This document shows, piece by piece, positions 11,182 to 29,800 of a DNA stretch of 64,000 bases (the first letter of the stretch is position 1; each line of letters opens with the position of its first letter). The translations under genes and the position numbers were made by a program. The stretch is from assembly GCA_039621445.1 (NCBI GenBank), contig CP154956.1:18437428-18501427 (forward strand). The letters run 5' to 3'. Origin of the DNA: Euglena gracilis (taxonomy: Eukaryota > Euglenida > Euglenophyceae > Euglenales). The notes under the pieces were generated by a model, which saw nothing but the letters and a program-made list of their open reading frames with translations, did no database searches and had not been told where the DNA came from.

Positions 11182-12400
11182 TGTCATTCGCCAAAAACCG
11201 GTAGTTTCAAGCCACCATGCAAACTCCTTGCTTCAGGTTGGACAGACACGTCTGCTATTGGGGGCCATGGTTCGACGTAAGGAAAGTGTCCGCGCTTTAG
11301 GGGAGGTGACATCCCCAGAGCTGGACGTGAACCTCCGAACTTTTTCGGTGGTGCGGGGCGACCACCACACCGCCTGTATCCTGATGGCCGGGTTGCTCAA
11401 ACCCCCCCCCTCCCACACCTCCTGTATTTCCAAAGGCGCCGATTTTTAGGTCACAGTTTTTCTTAGGCACCCAATGCAAAAGGAGTTCGTCCTTTTTCAG
11501 TTGCGGTGGAGACTCCCCCCTCCAACTCCGGGGTGGGGGGGGCGACCCAACCCACCAGGCCTTTCTGTTCAGCCCTGTTCACCCCTCGTCCACCACAGCC
11601 ACACCATAGGGTCTGCACTTCCTTCTCCTCTCGTGCCGGGGGTCCCGACCAGCCGTTAAAATTTATGGGTCGCTTGCAAATCCCAAAGAACAGTCAGTTT
11701 TCCTTTCTCGACCGATTTGCACGAAATTTTTTTGAGAATTTTGACATCCCCCCCAAGAAAGTACCCAAAGTAGCATTTTTGGTCAATTTTTGGAGGGTAT
11801 TTTTTTGGCAGCCATTAACCCCCCCCCCCAGGTCCCCTGGGTCCCAGTAGTTTTGTGGGAGGTCCACTTCCTTCAGGGCAACCTGACCGGGGTTCTGTTA
11901 TAAAGAAAACTGGGTGACAGTTGTTTCCTGGAGTAGGTTTTCCATAAACACATCTGTCTCAGACATTTCCAGAGGCCTTGTGTGGCGTTGTGCATTTGCG
12001 AACAAAGTGGCGTCGCGGCGTCTCACCCCCTTCCCACCCCACCTGCCTGCACAGTAGGCCGTACTTTAGTTGGATGCTGACCCCACCCCGGGAGGGGGGG
12101 TGCCTGTCTGGGCAGGCGCTCCAAGGGAGCCAAAAATGGCCTGTTTTCAAAGGAATGTGCCTGGGAATTAAAGGCAGGATAGAATGAAAAAAATTTGGGC
12201 CAGGGCATGGGTAGCACAAATTTCGACCCCCCCGGGGGTAGGGTTTTTATTACGGGTAGTGCCCGGGGTGCCGTGGGCAGGCACTCACAGGCACTCCGGA
12301 ACCCAAGGATGGATGGGAAGCCCTTCGGTATTGAGGTATGAGGGGTATGGGGGGTCCCGACCCCCCCCCCCCCTGGGGGGGTAAGGTGGTAGGGGGGGGT
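11182..12400. other. No gene seen; diverged element fragments
   Basis: It contains a partial copy of an element interior (11650-11835, with a TTTTTGGTCAATTTTT-type core) and text like ACCAGGCCTTTCTGTTCAGCCC at 11547, which resembles the ends of the elements near 48.0 and 52.6 kb. No gene is supported. Confidence 0.4.
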
Positions 12401-12463
12401 CGCTGAGCTCTTATCCCTTTATGGGTAAGAGCGAAGCTTACCCCTGGCGAAACCCCCCCCTCC

Positions 12464-12464
<1 letters not shown>

Positions 12465-12512
<48 letters not shown>
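12465..12512. repeat. 48-bp C homopolymer
   Basis: An uninterrupted C run sits directly after a conserved 45-base module with a covarying hairpin (12401-12445). Its true length is likely unstable in vivo and in sequencing. Confidence 0.9.
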
Positions 12513-12514
<2 letters not shown>

Positions 12515-12769
12515 GGGGGCCCCCCCGGGTCGGGGCCACCTCGGGAACCGACGGATTATCACCATGACCCGGCCCCGCTCCGGAATTTTTTTTTTCAGTC
12601 GCGAGCGACTGGATTCCTAGTTTCCGAATCACCTGGGTTTGACCCCCAACTCCCCGCCAGGCCCGAGTTATTCACACGCGAAGGGGTCCAAACTCGGTAG
12701 GATTTACCCGCCCCCCTGGATGAGCCCCCCCCCTTTGGACTGCCAAAAAATGTCAATTTTCAAAATATC

Positions 12770-13110
12770 TCCAAAATGAAGCAAAATCAAAAGAAATGTC
12801 CGGAGACCTAATTTGAAGCCCTTGGAACGCCCCATCTGCTGGTATTTTGATTTCCCCGCAACTCCCCGCCCTGCCTGAGATACGGCCGTTTTCGGCGCAG
12901 CTGGCCGTTTTGTACACTTTTCCCTCTGTTCGACTTAGCCGTTTTCGGGGGGTGTGGGGGTCAAAAAATCGATGTTTTCAAAATTTCTCGAAAATGATGC
13001 AAAATCAAAGGAAATGTCCGGAGACCTAAATTGAAGCCCTTGGAACGCTCTATCTACTGGGATTTTGGTTTCCCCGCAACTCCCCGCCCAGCCCGAGATA
13101 CGGGCGTTTT
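12770..13110. repeat. Two diverged tandem copies of a roughly 200-bp unit
   Basis: Each copy runs from TTTTCAAAAT through ATGTCCGGAGACCTAA, TTGAAGCCC and GGAACGC to CCCCGCAACTCCCCGCCC and GAGATACGG. Degenerate relatives occur at 8900-9150 and on the other side of the window at 38650-39040. Confidence 0.7.
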
Positions 13111-13159
13111 TTTTGGCCAATTTGGCCATTTCAGGCCATTTTGTACACTTTTCCCTCTG

Positions 13160-13860
13160 TTCGACTTAGCCGTTTTAGACCAAAAAAGTCGAAAAAAATC
13201 GAAAATTTTTTTTTTGCCCGAAACGATGTTTTTTGGCCTCCCGGACGCAGAAAAACTGTTTTTGAGCCGAAAACGAGCGTTTTTCGACCCGCCAGCGCCC
13301 CGTTTTGGGCCGCCGACCCATTGACTTTAAGTCAAAAACGGGTCGAAAAAGTCAAAAAAAATCGAAAAAAAATTTTTTGCCCGAAACGATGTTTTTTGGC
13401 CTCCCGGACCAGAAAAAAAAACCTGTTTTTGAGCCGAAAAAGAGCATATTAAAACCCGCCAGCGCCCCGTTTTGGGCCGCCGACCCATTGACTTTGGGTC
13501 AAAACCGGGTCGAAAAAGTCGGAAAAAAATCGAAAAAATTTTTTTTGCCCGAAACGATGTTTTTTGGCCTCCCGGACCCAGAAAAACTGTTTTTGAGCCG
13601 AAAACGAGCGTTTTTCGACCCGCCAGCGCCCCGTTTTGGGCCGCCGACCCATTGACTTTGGGTCAAAACCGGGTCGAAAAAGTCGGAAAAAATCGAAAAA
13701 ATTTTTTTGCCCGAAACGATGGTTTTTGGCCGCCGGGAACCAGAAAAACTGTTTTGAGCCGAAAACGAGCGTTTTTCGACCCGCCAGCGCCCCGTTTTGG
13801 GCCGCCGACGTATTGACTTTGTGTTAAAATCTGGTCGAAAAAGTCGAAAAAAAATCGAAA
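13160..13860. repeat. Tandem array, about 165-bp unit
   Basis: Four to five units are each built from AAAAAGTCGAAAAAAATCG, a T tract, GCCCGAAACGATG, GGCCTCCCGGACC, GAGCCGAAAACGAGCG and CGCCAGCGCCCCGTTTTGGG. Units are close copies with small indels in the homopolymers. Confidence 0.85.
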
Positions 13861-15186
13861 CCGGATGGCCATGATGACCCAGGATGGCCATCATGACCTA
13901 AGGATGGCCAATCATGACCCCGGATGGCCATCATTACCCGGAATGCCATCATGACCCGGATTGGCCATCATGACCCAGGATGGCCATGATCGCCCCGAAT
14001 GGCCAATGAGACCGGATTTTTTTTTTTTGTTTTGCTTGAAACGATGTTTTTTGGCCTCCCGGACCCAAGAAAGAAAAAACTGTTTCGGAAGCCGAAACGA
14101 TGGTTTTTTCGACCCGCCGGCGACCCCGGATGCCACATGACAAATGGATGGCCATCAGAACCGGATTAGGCCATCAGGACCAATGATGCACCGCCAATGA
14201 TGGCACAAATGACAGCCGGAATGGCACTATTCATGACCCCCGGATGGCCATCACTTGGACCATCATGACCCCGGATGGCCATCATGACCCCGGATGGCCA
14301 TGATGACATCGGATGGCCATCATGACGCCGGATGGCATGACCAATGATGGCCATGATGACCCCGGATGGCCATCATGACCCCGGATGGCCATCATGACCA
14401 ATGATGGCCATGATGACCCCGGATGGCCATCATGACCCCGGATGGCCATCATGACCAATGATGGCCATGATGACCCCAGATGGCCATCATGACCCCGGAT
14501 GGCCATCATGACCAATGATGGCCATCATGACCCCGGATGGCCATCATGACCCCGGATGGCCATCATGACCCCGGATGGCCATCATGACCCCGGATGGCCA
14601 TCATGACCCAGGATGGCCATCATGACCCCGGATGGCCATCATGACAAATGATGGCCATGATGACTCCGCAAGCCCATCATGACCCCGGATGGCCATCATG
14701 ACCAATGATGGCCATGATGACCCCGGATGGCCATCATGACCCCGGATGGCCATCATGACCAATGATGGCCATCATGACCCCAGATGGCCATCATGACCCC
14801 GGATGGCCATCATGGCCCCGGATGGCCATGATGGCCCCGGATGGCCATCATGACCCCAGATGGCCATCATGACCAATGATGGCCATCATGACCCCGGATG
14901 GCCATCATGACCCCGGATGGCCATCATGACAAATGATGGCCATCCTGACCAATGATGGCCATGATGACCCCGGATGGCCATCATGACCCCGGATGGCCAT
15001 CATGACCAATGATGGCCATCATGACCCCGGATGGCCATCATGACCCCGGATGGCCATCATGACCCCGGATGGCCACCATGGCCCCGGATGGCCATCATGA
15101 CCCATGATGGCCATCATGACCCATGATGGCCATCGTGACCCCGGAGGGCCAACATGACCCCGGACGGATGGCCATCATGACCCATG
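13861..15186. repeat. 19-bp minisatellite (GGATGGCCATCATGACCCC)
   Basis: Roughly 65-70 copies of a 19-base unit occur in two main variants (CATGACCCCGGATGGCCAT and CATGACCAATGATGGCCAT). In the middle the variants follow a regular three-unit order, which suggests a 57-bp higher-order repeat. Unit ends (GGCCATCATG / CATGATGGCC) are nearly self-complementary. The left edge is degenerate and the centre is homogeneous. It is not a CRISPR array: there are no unique spacers. Confidence 0.9.
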
Positions 15187-15295
15187 GTCAAAAAAGTCGA
15201 AAAAAATCCCAAATTTTTTTTTTGCTCGAAACGATGTTTTTTTGGCCTCGCGGACCCAGAAAAACTGCTTTGATCCGAAAACGAGCGTTTTTCGG

Positions 15296-15500
15296 GCCGG
15301 GCCGCCGGGCCGGGCCGCCGGGCCGCCGGGCCGAGGGCCGCCGGGCCGCCGGGCCGCCGGGCCGCCGGCCGGACCGCCGGGCCGCCGGGCCGCCGGCCGG
15401 ACCGCCGGGCCGCCGGGCCGCCGGGGCCTCCGGCCGGACCGCCGGCCGGGCCGCCGGGCCGCCGGGCTGCCGGGCCGTCGGGCCGCCGGGTCGGGGTCAA
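15296..15500. repeat. GGGCCGCC array
   Basis: An irregular array of GGGCCGCCGG and GGCCGGACCGCC words that joins the satellite block to the right end of the composite. It is almost pure G and C and can fold extensively. Confidence 0.85.
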
Positions 15501-15546
15501 TGAAGGGGTGGGGGCGCGCTTATAAAGAGCTCAGCACTATTCAAAA

Positions 15547-17011
15547 CCTGGTCCGGACGACCCCCCCCCCCCTAGAAGTTGGGAGGGGGGGCCGGACCCC
15601 CCCACCCCCCCCCCCCTTGAAAGCAGCCAAAAATAGCAGAAAATTTTCTTCCGGCGCTGCGCGCCGGAAAGTGAGCAAAAACATCCCTTTTTGCTGACTT
15701 TTGGACATATTGCCCTTTTTTTGATGTGTTGGTGTTTTCCCCCCAAAAAATGTTCAAAAAATTTCAAAAAACGAGCATTTTTGGATCGATTTTCAAAGAA
15801 AAACCAGGGATTTTTGACCGATTTTGACCCGATTTCCGGCCCTTTGCCCGTCCATGAAATCGAAAAATTTTCGGCCCCCCCTCAGTTTCGAGGTAGGAGG
15901 GGGGGGTCCGACCCCCCCCCCCCCCTCAAGGCTTCCCATCCATCCCTGCCGGACCCCCCGCCCCCCCCCCCCGCCCCGCCTGCTGCACAGGCGCCTGCGT
16001 CACGATGCCGGTCGCTGTGTTGGAGGAGCCCTGCCTGGCGGTGGTGGCCCCGGAAGATGTGGACGTGACGCAGTGTGTGACGGGCACGGTGGTGGTGGAC
16101 CGCCTGGGGGGACCTTGGCGCTGCCAACACTGATTTTGCCCGTGTCCTTCGTATGTTTGATGTTCAGTGACTCCCGATGGGGTGGCTGAAGGAGGGGGGG
16201 GGACGTCCGGTGTGCATAATTTGCATTTTTTTTTGCACAATCCAAGATGTTGAGTTTTTTTGAAACTTTGAATTTTCAAAGTCCATGATGGAAAATTTGG
16301 AAATTTAGCATTTCTATCATTTATAAATTTTATCATTATTAACACCTGAATTATTGGATTTATCAGGTTGTTGATTGGGAAAGGATTCGGCTTCCTGCAT
16401 TACAGTGCAACATACGTATTCCCTTGCATCAGACATCACCCAGAGAGCCCGGGCCCCCCACGCCTGTCATCAGAGAGACATCCGCACCCTCCATTCCCGG
16501 CCATGGTTTGGCTCCAGTTGGCCCTGCACGCCGGTTACGTTCCATATTCTCGGCGCATGTGGAATCCAGTGCGCTCACACACGGACCAGCACACCCTGAG
16601 GGTTCCCGTGTTGCTTTTGTTGACGCGCCTTGGTTGCATCAACACAACAAGCTCAAGCCTGTCCACCTCGTACACACATACACATGCACAAACGGCGAGG
16701 TGCAGTTCCGTGGAAGTACGACAGTCTTTGACACAGTTCTTCTCCAGTCAGAGAAACCATAATGAAGCAAAGGGTTTTTTTTGAAGGATGAGCCCATGTT
16801 GTGTGTGGACGTACATTTCTCAAGTTCCCCAAAAGGAAGGACATTTCATCTCAGGTTACTGGGAGTGGTTTTTTTTGAACACTTTCACTCCAGAGTCCCC
16901 AAATTGCAAAGCCGCAAGAAGAAAGCAAAACAAGCCCCCCATTTTTTTTCATTTGCCGGGGACTGGTAAGTGGCGGCTGGGGGTCGGGCCACGGCCAACG
17001 CATGCTGCCAG
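15547..17011. other. Possible upstream exons, not resolved
   Basis: After an element fragment (15550-15900, with hairpin TTCCGGCGC-TGC-GCGCCGGAA near 15650) there are two GC-rich exon-like islands, 15990-16130 and 16430-16650. They are open on both strands or in three frames, so no exon can be called. A good donor (GACTG|GTAAGT) lies at 16965. These could be 5' exons of the kinase gene. Confidence 0.3.
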
Positions 17012-23133
<6,122 letters not shown>

Positions 23134-26100
23134 TGGAGGTAACGGGGAGGAGCAGTTTTACCAGTGATGTGGAAGGGCAATGCAATTCGAGTTGTTTCAT
23201 GAGTTTGATGTTTCTGCAAATTGGTTGAAAATTTTCATGTTTTTTTTCATTTGCATGCTTTGCATATTACACATATATCGCCCTCCTGCTTTCTTTGATT
23301 CCAGTATTGCAGAAAAAATCCAGAATTGCATGAAGAAATCACTCTTCCAAACTATCTCCATATAATCCGCTTTGCACACTGCACTATTTTTTTTTTGGAC
23401 TTGCACAACAAGTTATAGCATGATGTAACGATGTGTATAACCCTTCCAAAAAGCAAGTTAGCACCTCTTTTTTCTCAGTGTGCCATGGATTGCTTTGCAT
23501 TGCTTTTTTTTGTTATTTTTTATGTTTGCCGAAGAACCACAAGACAGTGTTTTGCTAATGTTTCAATGATTTTGTTGGAAAATTGTGTTCGGTTGTTCAA
23601 AACACGCACCCGTTCCACCTGATCGATGTTGTATAATGAGGACAGAATTCCAGAAACAGTGCAAAAATCCAAGTCGTTTTAGAAAAGAAAAATTCAAGAG
23701 AAAATGCCCGGGAGGTCTTTTTTTCACAGAATTTACAATGCAACTTGCCATTTTTGTGCTGTTTTTTTTTTTGCTTTGTTTGCATTGCATACTATAAGAT
23801 GTCTCGTTGCTCTACCCTCGTTATGGAATGTTTAAATTTGATATTTTTGCTGCTGCTGCTGTATTTGTTTCGTTTTTATTCCCTCTCCTGCTTCTGTTTT
23901 TTTGTTGTTTGCATATATTTTGGTGTTTTTGTTGTTGCTTTGTTTTACCCTGTAGTTTTAATGTCGTTTTTCTTTCCGCATCTAACGATAAAGGATCCCG
24001 AAGAACTCCAATTGCTGGTGCTTGCCTCCAGTCCCCACCGACCCTTCCCTTGGTCTCCTTTTGCCTGTGTGCCTTGCTGCGCCTCACACCTGAACCATGC
24101 CAATTAGAAATAGAATATCCGTGCAAAAACACCAAGAATAAACGTATGAGACAGGAAAGCCAATGCATCATTGTTGAACATTTTCTTGCCTTGAAACAAC
24201 GGCCTTCTGAAAGAACCTGATGTTTATTTTCAGGAACATGCTTTTATCCATATTTTCTGTTTTTCTACTCCTGGCCATTTCCCGATGAAGCATTTTTTTT
24301 GGAAAAAACCTTGGAAAAATCATGCTCACAATGAAGGTTTTTGGTAAGGTTTCTTTCGAATTTGTGTTTAGAAATTTGATTAATCCCCGAATTTTGACCG
24401 ACCCCCCTTGCAAACGACACCCATCCGTCTTTGCAATCCCCCCATTTGTTTAACAAACCCCTCTGTCCAATGACCAGGCTTGTGTTAGTCGGGTGCCTAC
24501 CCCACGGGGGGGGGGGTGCTAGGGGCAGGCACCCCATAGCACCTGATCCGCCCCCGGGATTTTTTTTTTAAGTTAAGGACCGCCGCCCCCTTAAGGACCC
24601 CCACCCCGTACACAGAAACCCGAAAAATTGGACCCAAATGGGAGGTCCCCCCAAAACCCCCCCACCCCATTTTTTTCATCCCTTCCAAAAATTCAACATT
24701 ATCTCAAAAAGTTTATTTTGAGAGTTTTTTGAAGCAAAAAAGCCATTGAAAATCCAAAAAATTTCCAAGAGAAAAAATGGCAGTAAAATTTTGACTGTGC
24801 CAGAATTTGGTCCACTTTTTTCTGACTTTCGTTATATTCCACCCCCATCCTTAAAAATGCGAAATTTAACCCTGAAATTTTTGAATTTTTTTGTGAAAAA
24901 ATGTGGGTTTCCATCAAAAAGTCACGTATTTTGGGTTCATTTTTCAAAAAAAATTTCGGCCCGAATCCCCGTTTTCTCGAAATTGGTGAAAATGCTGTGG
25001 TGGGTGAGGGGAGGGTCGACTCCCCCACCTCCCGGGTGGGGGGTCGACCCCCCCCCCGCACCAGGCCTTACCGTTCTGCCCTGGCCTGCCCCGAAAAAGA
25101 CCATACATACCTCTCCCCTCTTCCCCTGGAAGTTGGCAACCAGCCCACACACAATCACTTAGTCATTGCCCAACCCCCTCCCCCGGGGATGACTGGTTTT
25201 TCAGAGTGACTTTTGGCCCAGAGTCCCCTCTCCGGGGGGGGGGGACGAAGAAACCTCTTACCTTCTTTCTCCCCTTGTCCAGCGACCGGGCTTGTCCAAG
25301 GATCCCCCAGATGCGATCTTTTTGTGTATGATGTTGGCCCATTTTCCTTTTGCACATTTTTTTTGCGGCTGGGGTTGACCGCCATAAACTGGCTGAAAAT
25401 GCCCAAAATGGCTCCAAACAATTTATGCAACAATTTATCCAAAAATGTTGTGCAAGATTGCAACAAAAGATTTGGCCAAACTTCTGCCCAAACAACACCT
25501 GCCAAATGTCAATGAATTTCTCCAGGAAGACTCCACGAGAAATCTGAGTCTCCAGGAAGTTGTTATCCACGATCACAGATTGCCCCATATTTTCCTCCAT
25601 ATTCTTTTCCTTTCTCAGGTTATTTAGACCGGTCTCCTCCCCTTGCACCAGCTGATCTGTTTCCTTTTTTTGATATTTTCCATATTTGTTGAAGTACGAC
25701 ATATTTCCTTTTTTTAGATCTAGTCCGCAAGCCAAGCTAACCCCTGGCTTGGAATCAGGGCAGAACGGGAATCTGCCAAACAGCCAGGGTGGTTGGTGGG
25801 TGGGGGGGTCAACCACCCCCCCCCCCACCCCCTGCATGGTGGGTGGGGGGGGGGGTTGACCGACCCCCCCCACCACCTCTTCCCGTATTTCCGGGAGCAG
25901 CAATTTTTGGACCCGAAAATTTTTTCTTCTTCTTCGGCGCCGGTGTATTTTTAACCTATTTTGAGATTGAGAGGTTTTTGAAGCAAAACATGCCACTTAA
26001 AAAATTTTTCAAAGAGAAAAACCCTCAGTAAAAGTCGAATGTTTCAAATTTTGGTCCCATTTTTTTTTGACCTGCATTTTTTTGATCCCCCTAAAAACTA

Positions 26101-26899
26101 ACAACTTTCAACCCTAAAATTCTGGAATATTTTTTTGTGAAAAAATGTAGTTTTCCGTCAAAAAATCATGTATTCTGGGTTCATTTTTCAAAATAATTTC
26201 CAAAAATTTTCCCTGCCAAAAATCCCCTTTTCCTTGTTTTTTTGGCTGACATGTGTTGGGATAGGATTTTTTTTTTAGTTAGGGACCGTCCTGGAAAAGG
26301 CCATTTTAAATGAAAATTTTCTGGGTCCCCCCGAACCCCCCCCCCCCCGGGGTGCCTGCTGGGGGCAGTCACCCAAGAGCACTCACCCATCCCCCCTCCC
26401 CCCCCGGTCGGTCAGCACAAGCATGCTAAAGACCACCGCCCAATCGGAGGACACTTTTTTCGGAGGTTTGGCAGTCCGCAGGCTTTTCCCCCCCGACCCC
26501 TTGTCAAATGACTGGACCCCCCAGCAGAACACCCTTTTTTCCCCATTGGTTTATTTTTTTATTTCAGCGTGTTTTTGACGAAGTTTAGGAAATAATAACC
26601 CCCCCGATAGAAGAACTGCGGATCACCCTGCGCTCATTCCCACCTGCATTTTTGTTGATTTTTTTATTTCTTTGCGCTGATCCCCTCATGCGCTTTGTTT
26701 TTGCGCCTCTGACATTCTATGTTTTTTCTTTTAACCCCCCCCAAATGAAATTCTGGCGCTTTAGGGGACCGCGGCGCCCCTGGGCGGGGGTGCGCCCCCC
26801 CACCTACAATATTTTTGCGCTGTATGCGCGCCCCGCCCCCCGGCCCAGCGAGGACTTTTTTGTTGGCTGCTTTATTTTTTAGCATGGCAGACCTGTACC
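23134..26899. other. No gene seen downstream of the kinase gene
   Basis: T-rich DNA to about 24200 (possible 3' UTR or intergenic), then element-like C/G hairpin tracts (24500-25260, 25780-25880, 26330-26410). Related internal words such as CAAAAAATTTC and ATTTTGGGTTCATTTTTCAA occur at 24840-24980 and 26040-26200, so two diverged copies of one element are likely. No exon-like block is supported. Confidence 0.5.
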
Positions 26900-29800
26900 A
26901 TGGACCCTACACTGCTTAGAGCCTTTTCCCTGTTGGCATTGAGCAAGGTGCCTGGAATGGCTTCTTTTGACACAAACCCCCAAGATTCTTGCCATACCCC
27001 AGGCGAGACCGCAGACAACACGCGGCTTCCCAGTAAGAGCTTTAGAAAAAAACATTCTTTTTCCGCCCATTTTTTTTTCCATGGGCTTGCCCCTTTTTTT
27101 TTTTTCAAGCCAAACTGCCGCATGCCCCCCTTCAGCGCATTTTTTCCCCCCCCACACATTTTTGACCCCCCCCCTTGCGCAATTCCTGCCCCCCCCCCCA
27201 CGCCTCCTGGGATCCCCGATCCTGCCATCTTATCTGCCACCCAAGGCGTTTGCGGAAGGTGCCCCCCCCCCTCCGGACAGCTCAACATGTTTTTTTTCCC
27301 CGGTCAGCCCAATATGCGCAGGACCCCCTCACGGGTTGTTAAGCGACGCTTTGATCTCGCTGGCTGGGGAACCAGTCCGAACGTCCACAAGCCCCCGCGA
27401 GGGTTCGCTGCTGTATGGCAGGAGGCGCTGGCCACCAAACTGACACCCACAGACACACCGAAGAAATCACAAACAGACACAGCAAAAAAAAGCTGACTTG
27501 CAGGGAGAAGGTTATGTGGTGGGAATTTCCCCAGTACTTCGTATTGGGTGACATTGTTCCAGCTGCATGCCGTGATCCATCTAAGCCAGGAGGATCCTAA
27601 GCACGAGGTGAGTGCCCCCCCCTCCCCGATATGCTGAGATTGCCCAACTGTCTGAACCCGACCGCCAAGTATTTTTATGATTTTTTGAGGTGTTCCGCCT
27701 TTTGGGCATTCATGCATCGGTCTTGCATGAGCAGCTGTTTTTCAGGAAGCCTATTCCTTTTTTGTTTCCCCACCCAGGGTATTAAATGAGCGGTGGTTTT
27801 GTGGAGAGGGGGGATCCAGACCCCCCCCCCCCTGCTCCAGGGATGATCTCCTCCGCGGGGATCCAGATCCTGATGATCATCCGGGGGGATCCAGATGATC
27901 CTCCCCGCTCATTTAATAACCTGCCCCCACCGAAATGCTTGTACTCCCTGTAGAGTAACAGAGCGGGCTGAAGTTCACCCCGCCTCAAATTAATATTTCC
28001 TTTTTGATTTTTTTGGTTGAAAACGTACTGTCTTCATTGATTGTGTTTTCAGGAGCGGCCTGCATCTCATTCGCACCTGCATTATCGTTGGCAGTCACAC
28101 GTATCGCACACCATTCCAGGACATTCTGGGGTGATCCATTCTGGTACTCCGAGTTGAAATACGGTTTGACTGTTTCTTTGGGAATGTCAGATCGCGCCTT
28201 TTAGCCGCAATATCGAGAAATATGTCAGCCAGGAGAAGGTGTCTGCAGGTTCAGAGTAGCCAGTTCAATGTGTCAGAAGTGCAAAACAATCTTCCACCAA
28301 TGCGGAAAAGGGCTGTACCACGCTGGTTTCTGGAAAGGGTTCATCAAACCCTCGTCTTCATTTGTTCCTCCACCCACCCTCTTTATCCCTCTTCACGCTC
28401 GTTGAGTCCCGGTGAATGTCGACTTTATTGCAGGCTCGTGAACAACATTTGCCCTTTCTTGGCAGGGACTTTGCTGGCACATCTGATTGTCATGGAACGC
28501 AATCCGGCCCAAAAATTCATATCCAAGCAAGAATTGGAAAGTTGGATGGGGGAGGGGACTGAAGGGGAGTCCTAAGAAGTCCTATGGGTGGCCGCCGAAA
28601 GTTCCAAAAACGATGCGAAGTTGCAGGAAAATTGGTCGCAAGGAAAATAAGGTCCCAAATGCTGACTGCAGGGGGGGGGGGGAATGCGCTGCGCATTTTT
28701 GCGCATTTTGTGCATTTTTTTGCGCATTTTTGTCAATTTTTCATAAATGCGCATTTTTGCGCATTTTTGCGCATTTTTTCCGAGGGCCGTCCAGCGCATC
28801 CCCCCCCCCTGCTGACTGCTGCGACGTCATTTCCCAGGAAAACCTGTGGTGGGAACCTCACACAAAAAAAAAGCCACACTGTGGCCTTTGCTGACCGGCC
28901 TCGGCGGTCGCATTCCATTTGAAACAAGCAGTCATTTTCTGTAATTTTTGTGGAAAAATACGGTCAGCCGCTTCCTTCGGCCCCTGGTGGACCAGTTTCG
29001 GCCACTCCTGACTGACCCCCAGGCCGCCTCACCCTCTTGTGGGGGGGGTCAGGGGCCAAAAACCACTCTTCTGATCACGCACCCCCCCAAAAAAAACAGT
29101 CAAAGACCCGGGGGTCAGACCACCATCACAATGATTTGCCCCCTGCACCCTGCATCCTTACGCTTTCTTCAGAAAAAAAAATGCAAAGGAACCGTTGGAG
29201 ACTGCCGCACAACAGAAATATGAGCCTGCTGGCCTTTTCCCCCAATTGTGAAAACGTCTAGTTTTTCCCACCCAGGAGACTTTTTACCGCTCAGAAAACT
29301 TTGTGAAGCACCTGAACTTTCACAATAATGCTTTGTGGACCCTCCAATAACCAATGAAAAACACAAATCATTCAAAAACACCAGACTGCCAGGACTACAA
29401 GAAAAGGTCCCGGGGCGGGGGGGAATGACCTGACTGAATTTTATTTTTCTCTGGAATCCATGTGTTCCAAAATTCACAAAGATTTTATTTTACACCCATG
29501 CGGTTTTCTTAGGGGCAACTCCCCAAAATGTGCCTGAGATGTCAATGTACCTTCCACCTTTTAGCTCCCCTCCTCCATCCCAGCTGAGCTTTCCATTTGG
29601 CAGTAATTGGTCTGGGCTCTTCACGCGTCCATTTTCTGTGCACGCATCCAGCATTCGCAGTTCCTCCCTCCAAATGGCTTCGTTTGATCACGAGTCTGTT
29701 TCTCGCCGTAATTTCGTCGCGGAGTCTTCCTTCGTCATCCGTTATCCGGATGGCCGTGTTGCTTGCTGTGTGGTCTTTAGCAACCGTCCCGTTTCTACGT

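Larger units (their letters stand above)
12401..15546. repeat. 3.1-kb composite satellite element
   Basis: The left end CGCTGAGCTCTTATCCC (12401) is mirrored by AAGAGCTCAGC (15535-15545). In order it holds a 48-base C tract, two copies of a roughly 200-bp unit containing CCCGAGATACGG, four to five roughly 165-bp tandem units, a 1.3-kb array of 19-bp repeats, another 165-bp-type fragment and a GGGCCGCC array. It is related to 8594-9924 but much expanded. No target duplication was found. Confidence 0.65.

Noticed and set aside
13861-15186. CRISPR-like regular repeat array
   Set aside because: Units are contiguous 19-bp tandem copies without unique spacers; no cas genes; eukaryotic context.
15990-16130. 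Exon starting MPVAVLEEPCLAVVAPED on the plus strand
   Set aside because: The opposite strand is equally open (Ser/Thr-rich) and no donor in phase was found, so the strand cannot be chosen.
23745-24220. Hydrophobic open frames downstream of the kinase gene
   Set aside because: T-rich DNA gives Phe/Leu/Cys-rich frames by composition; no other support.
26900-27496. 198-codon plus frame
   Set aside because: Contains T and C tract translations (Phe and Pro runs) typical of intergenic element DNA; no motif or splice partner.
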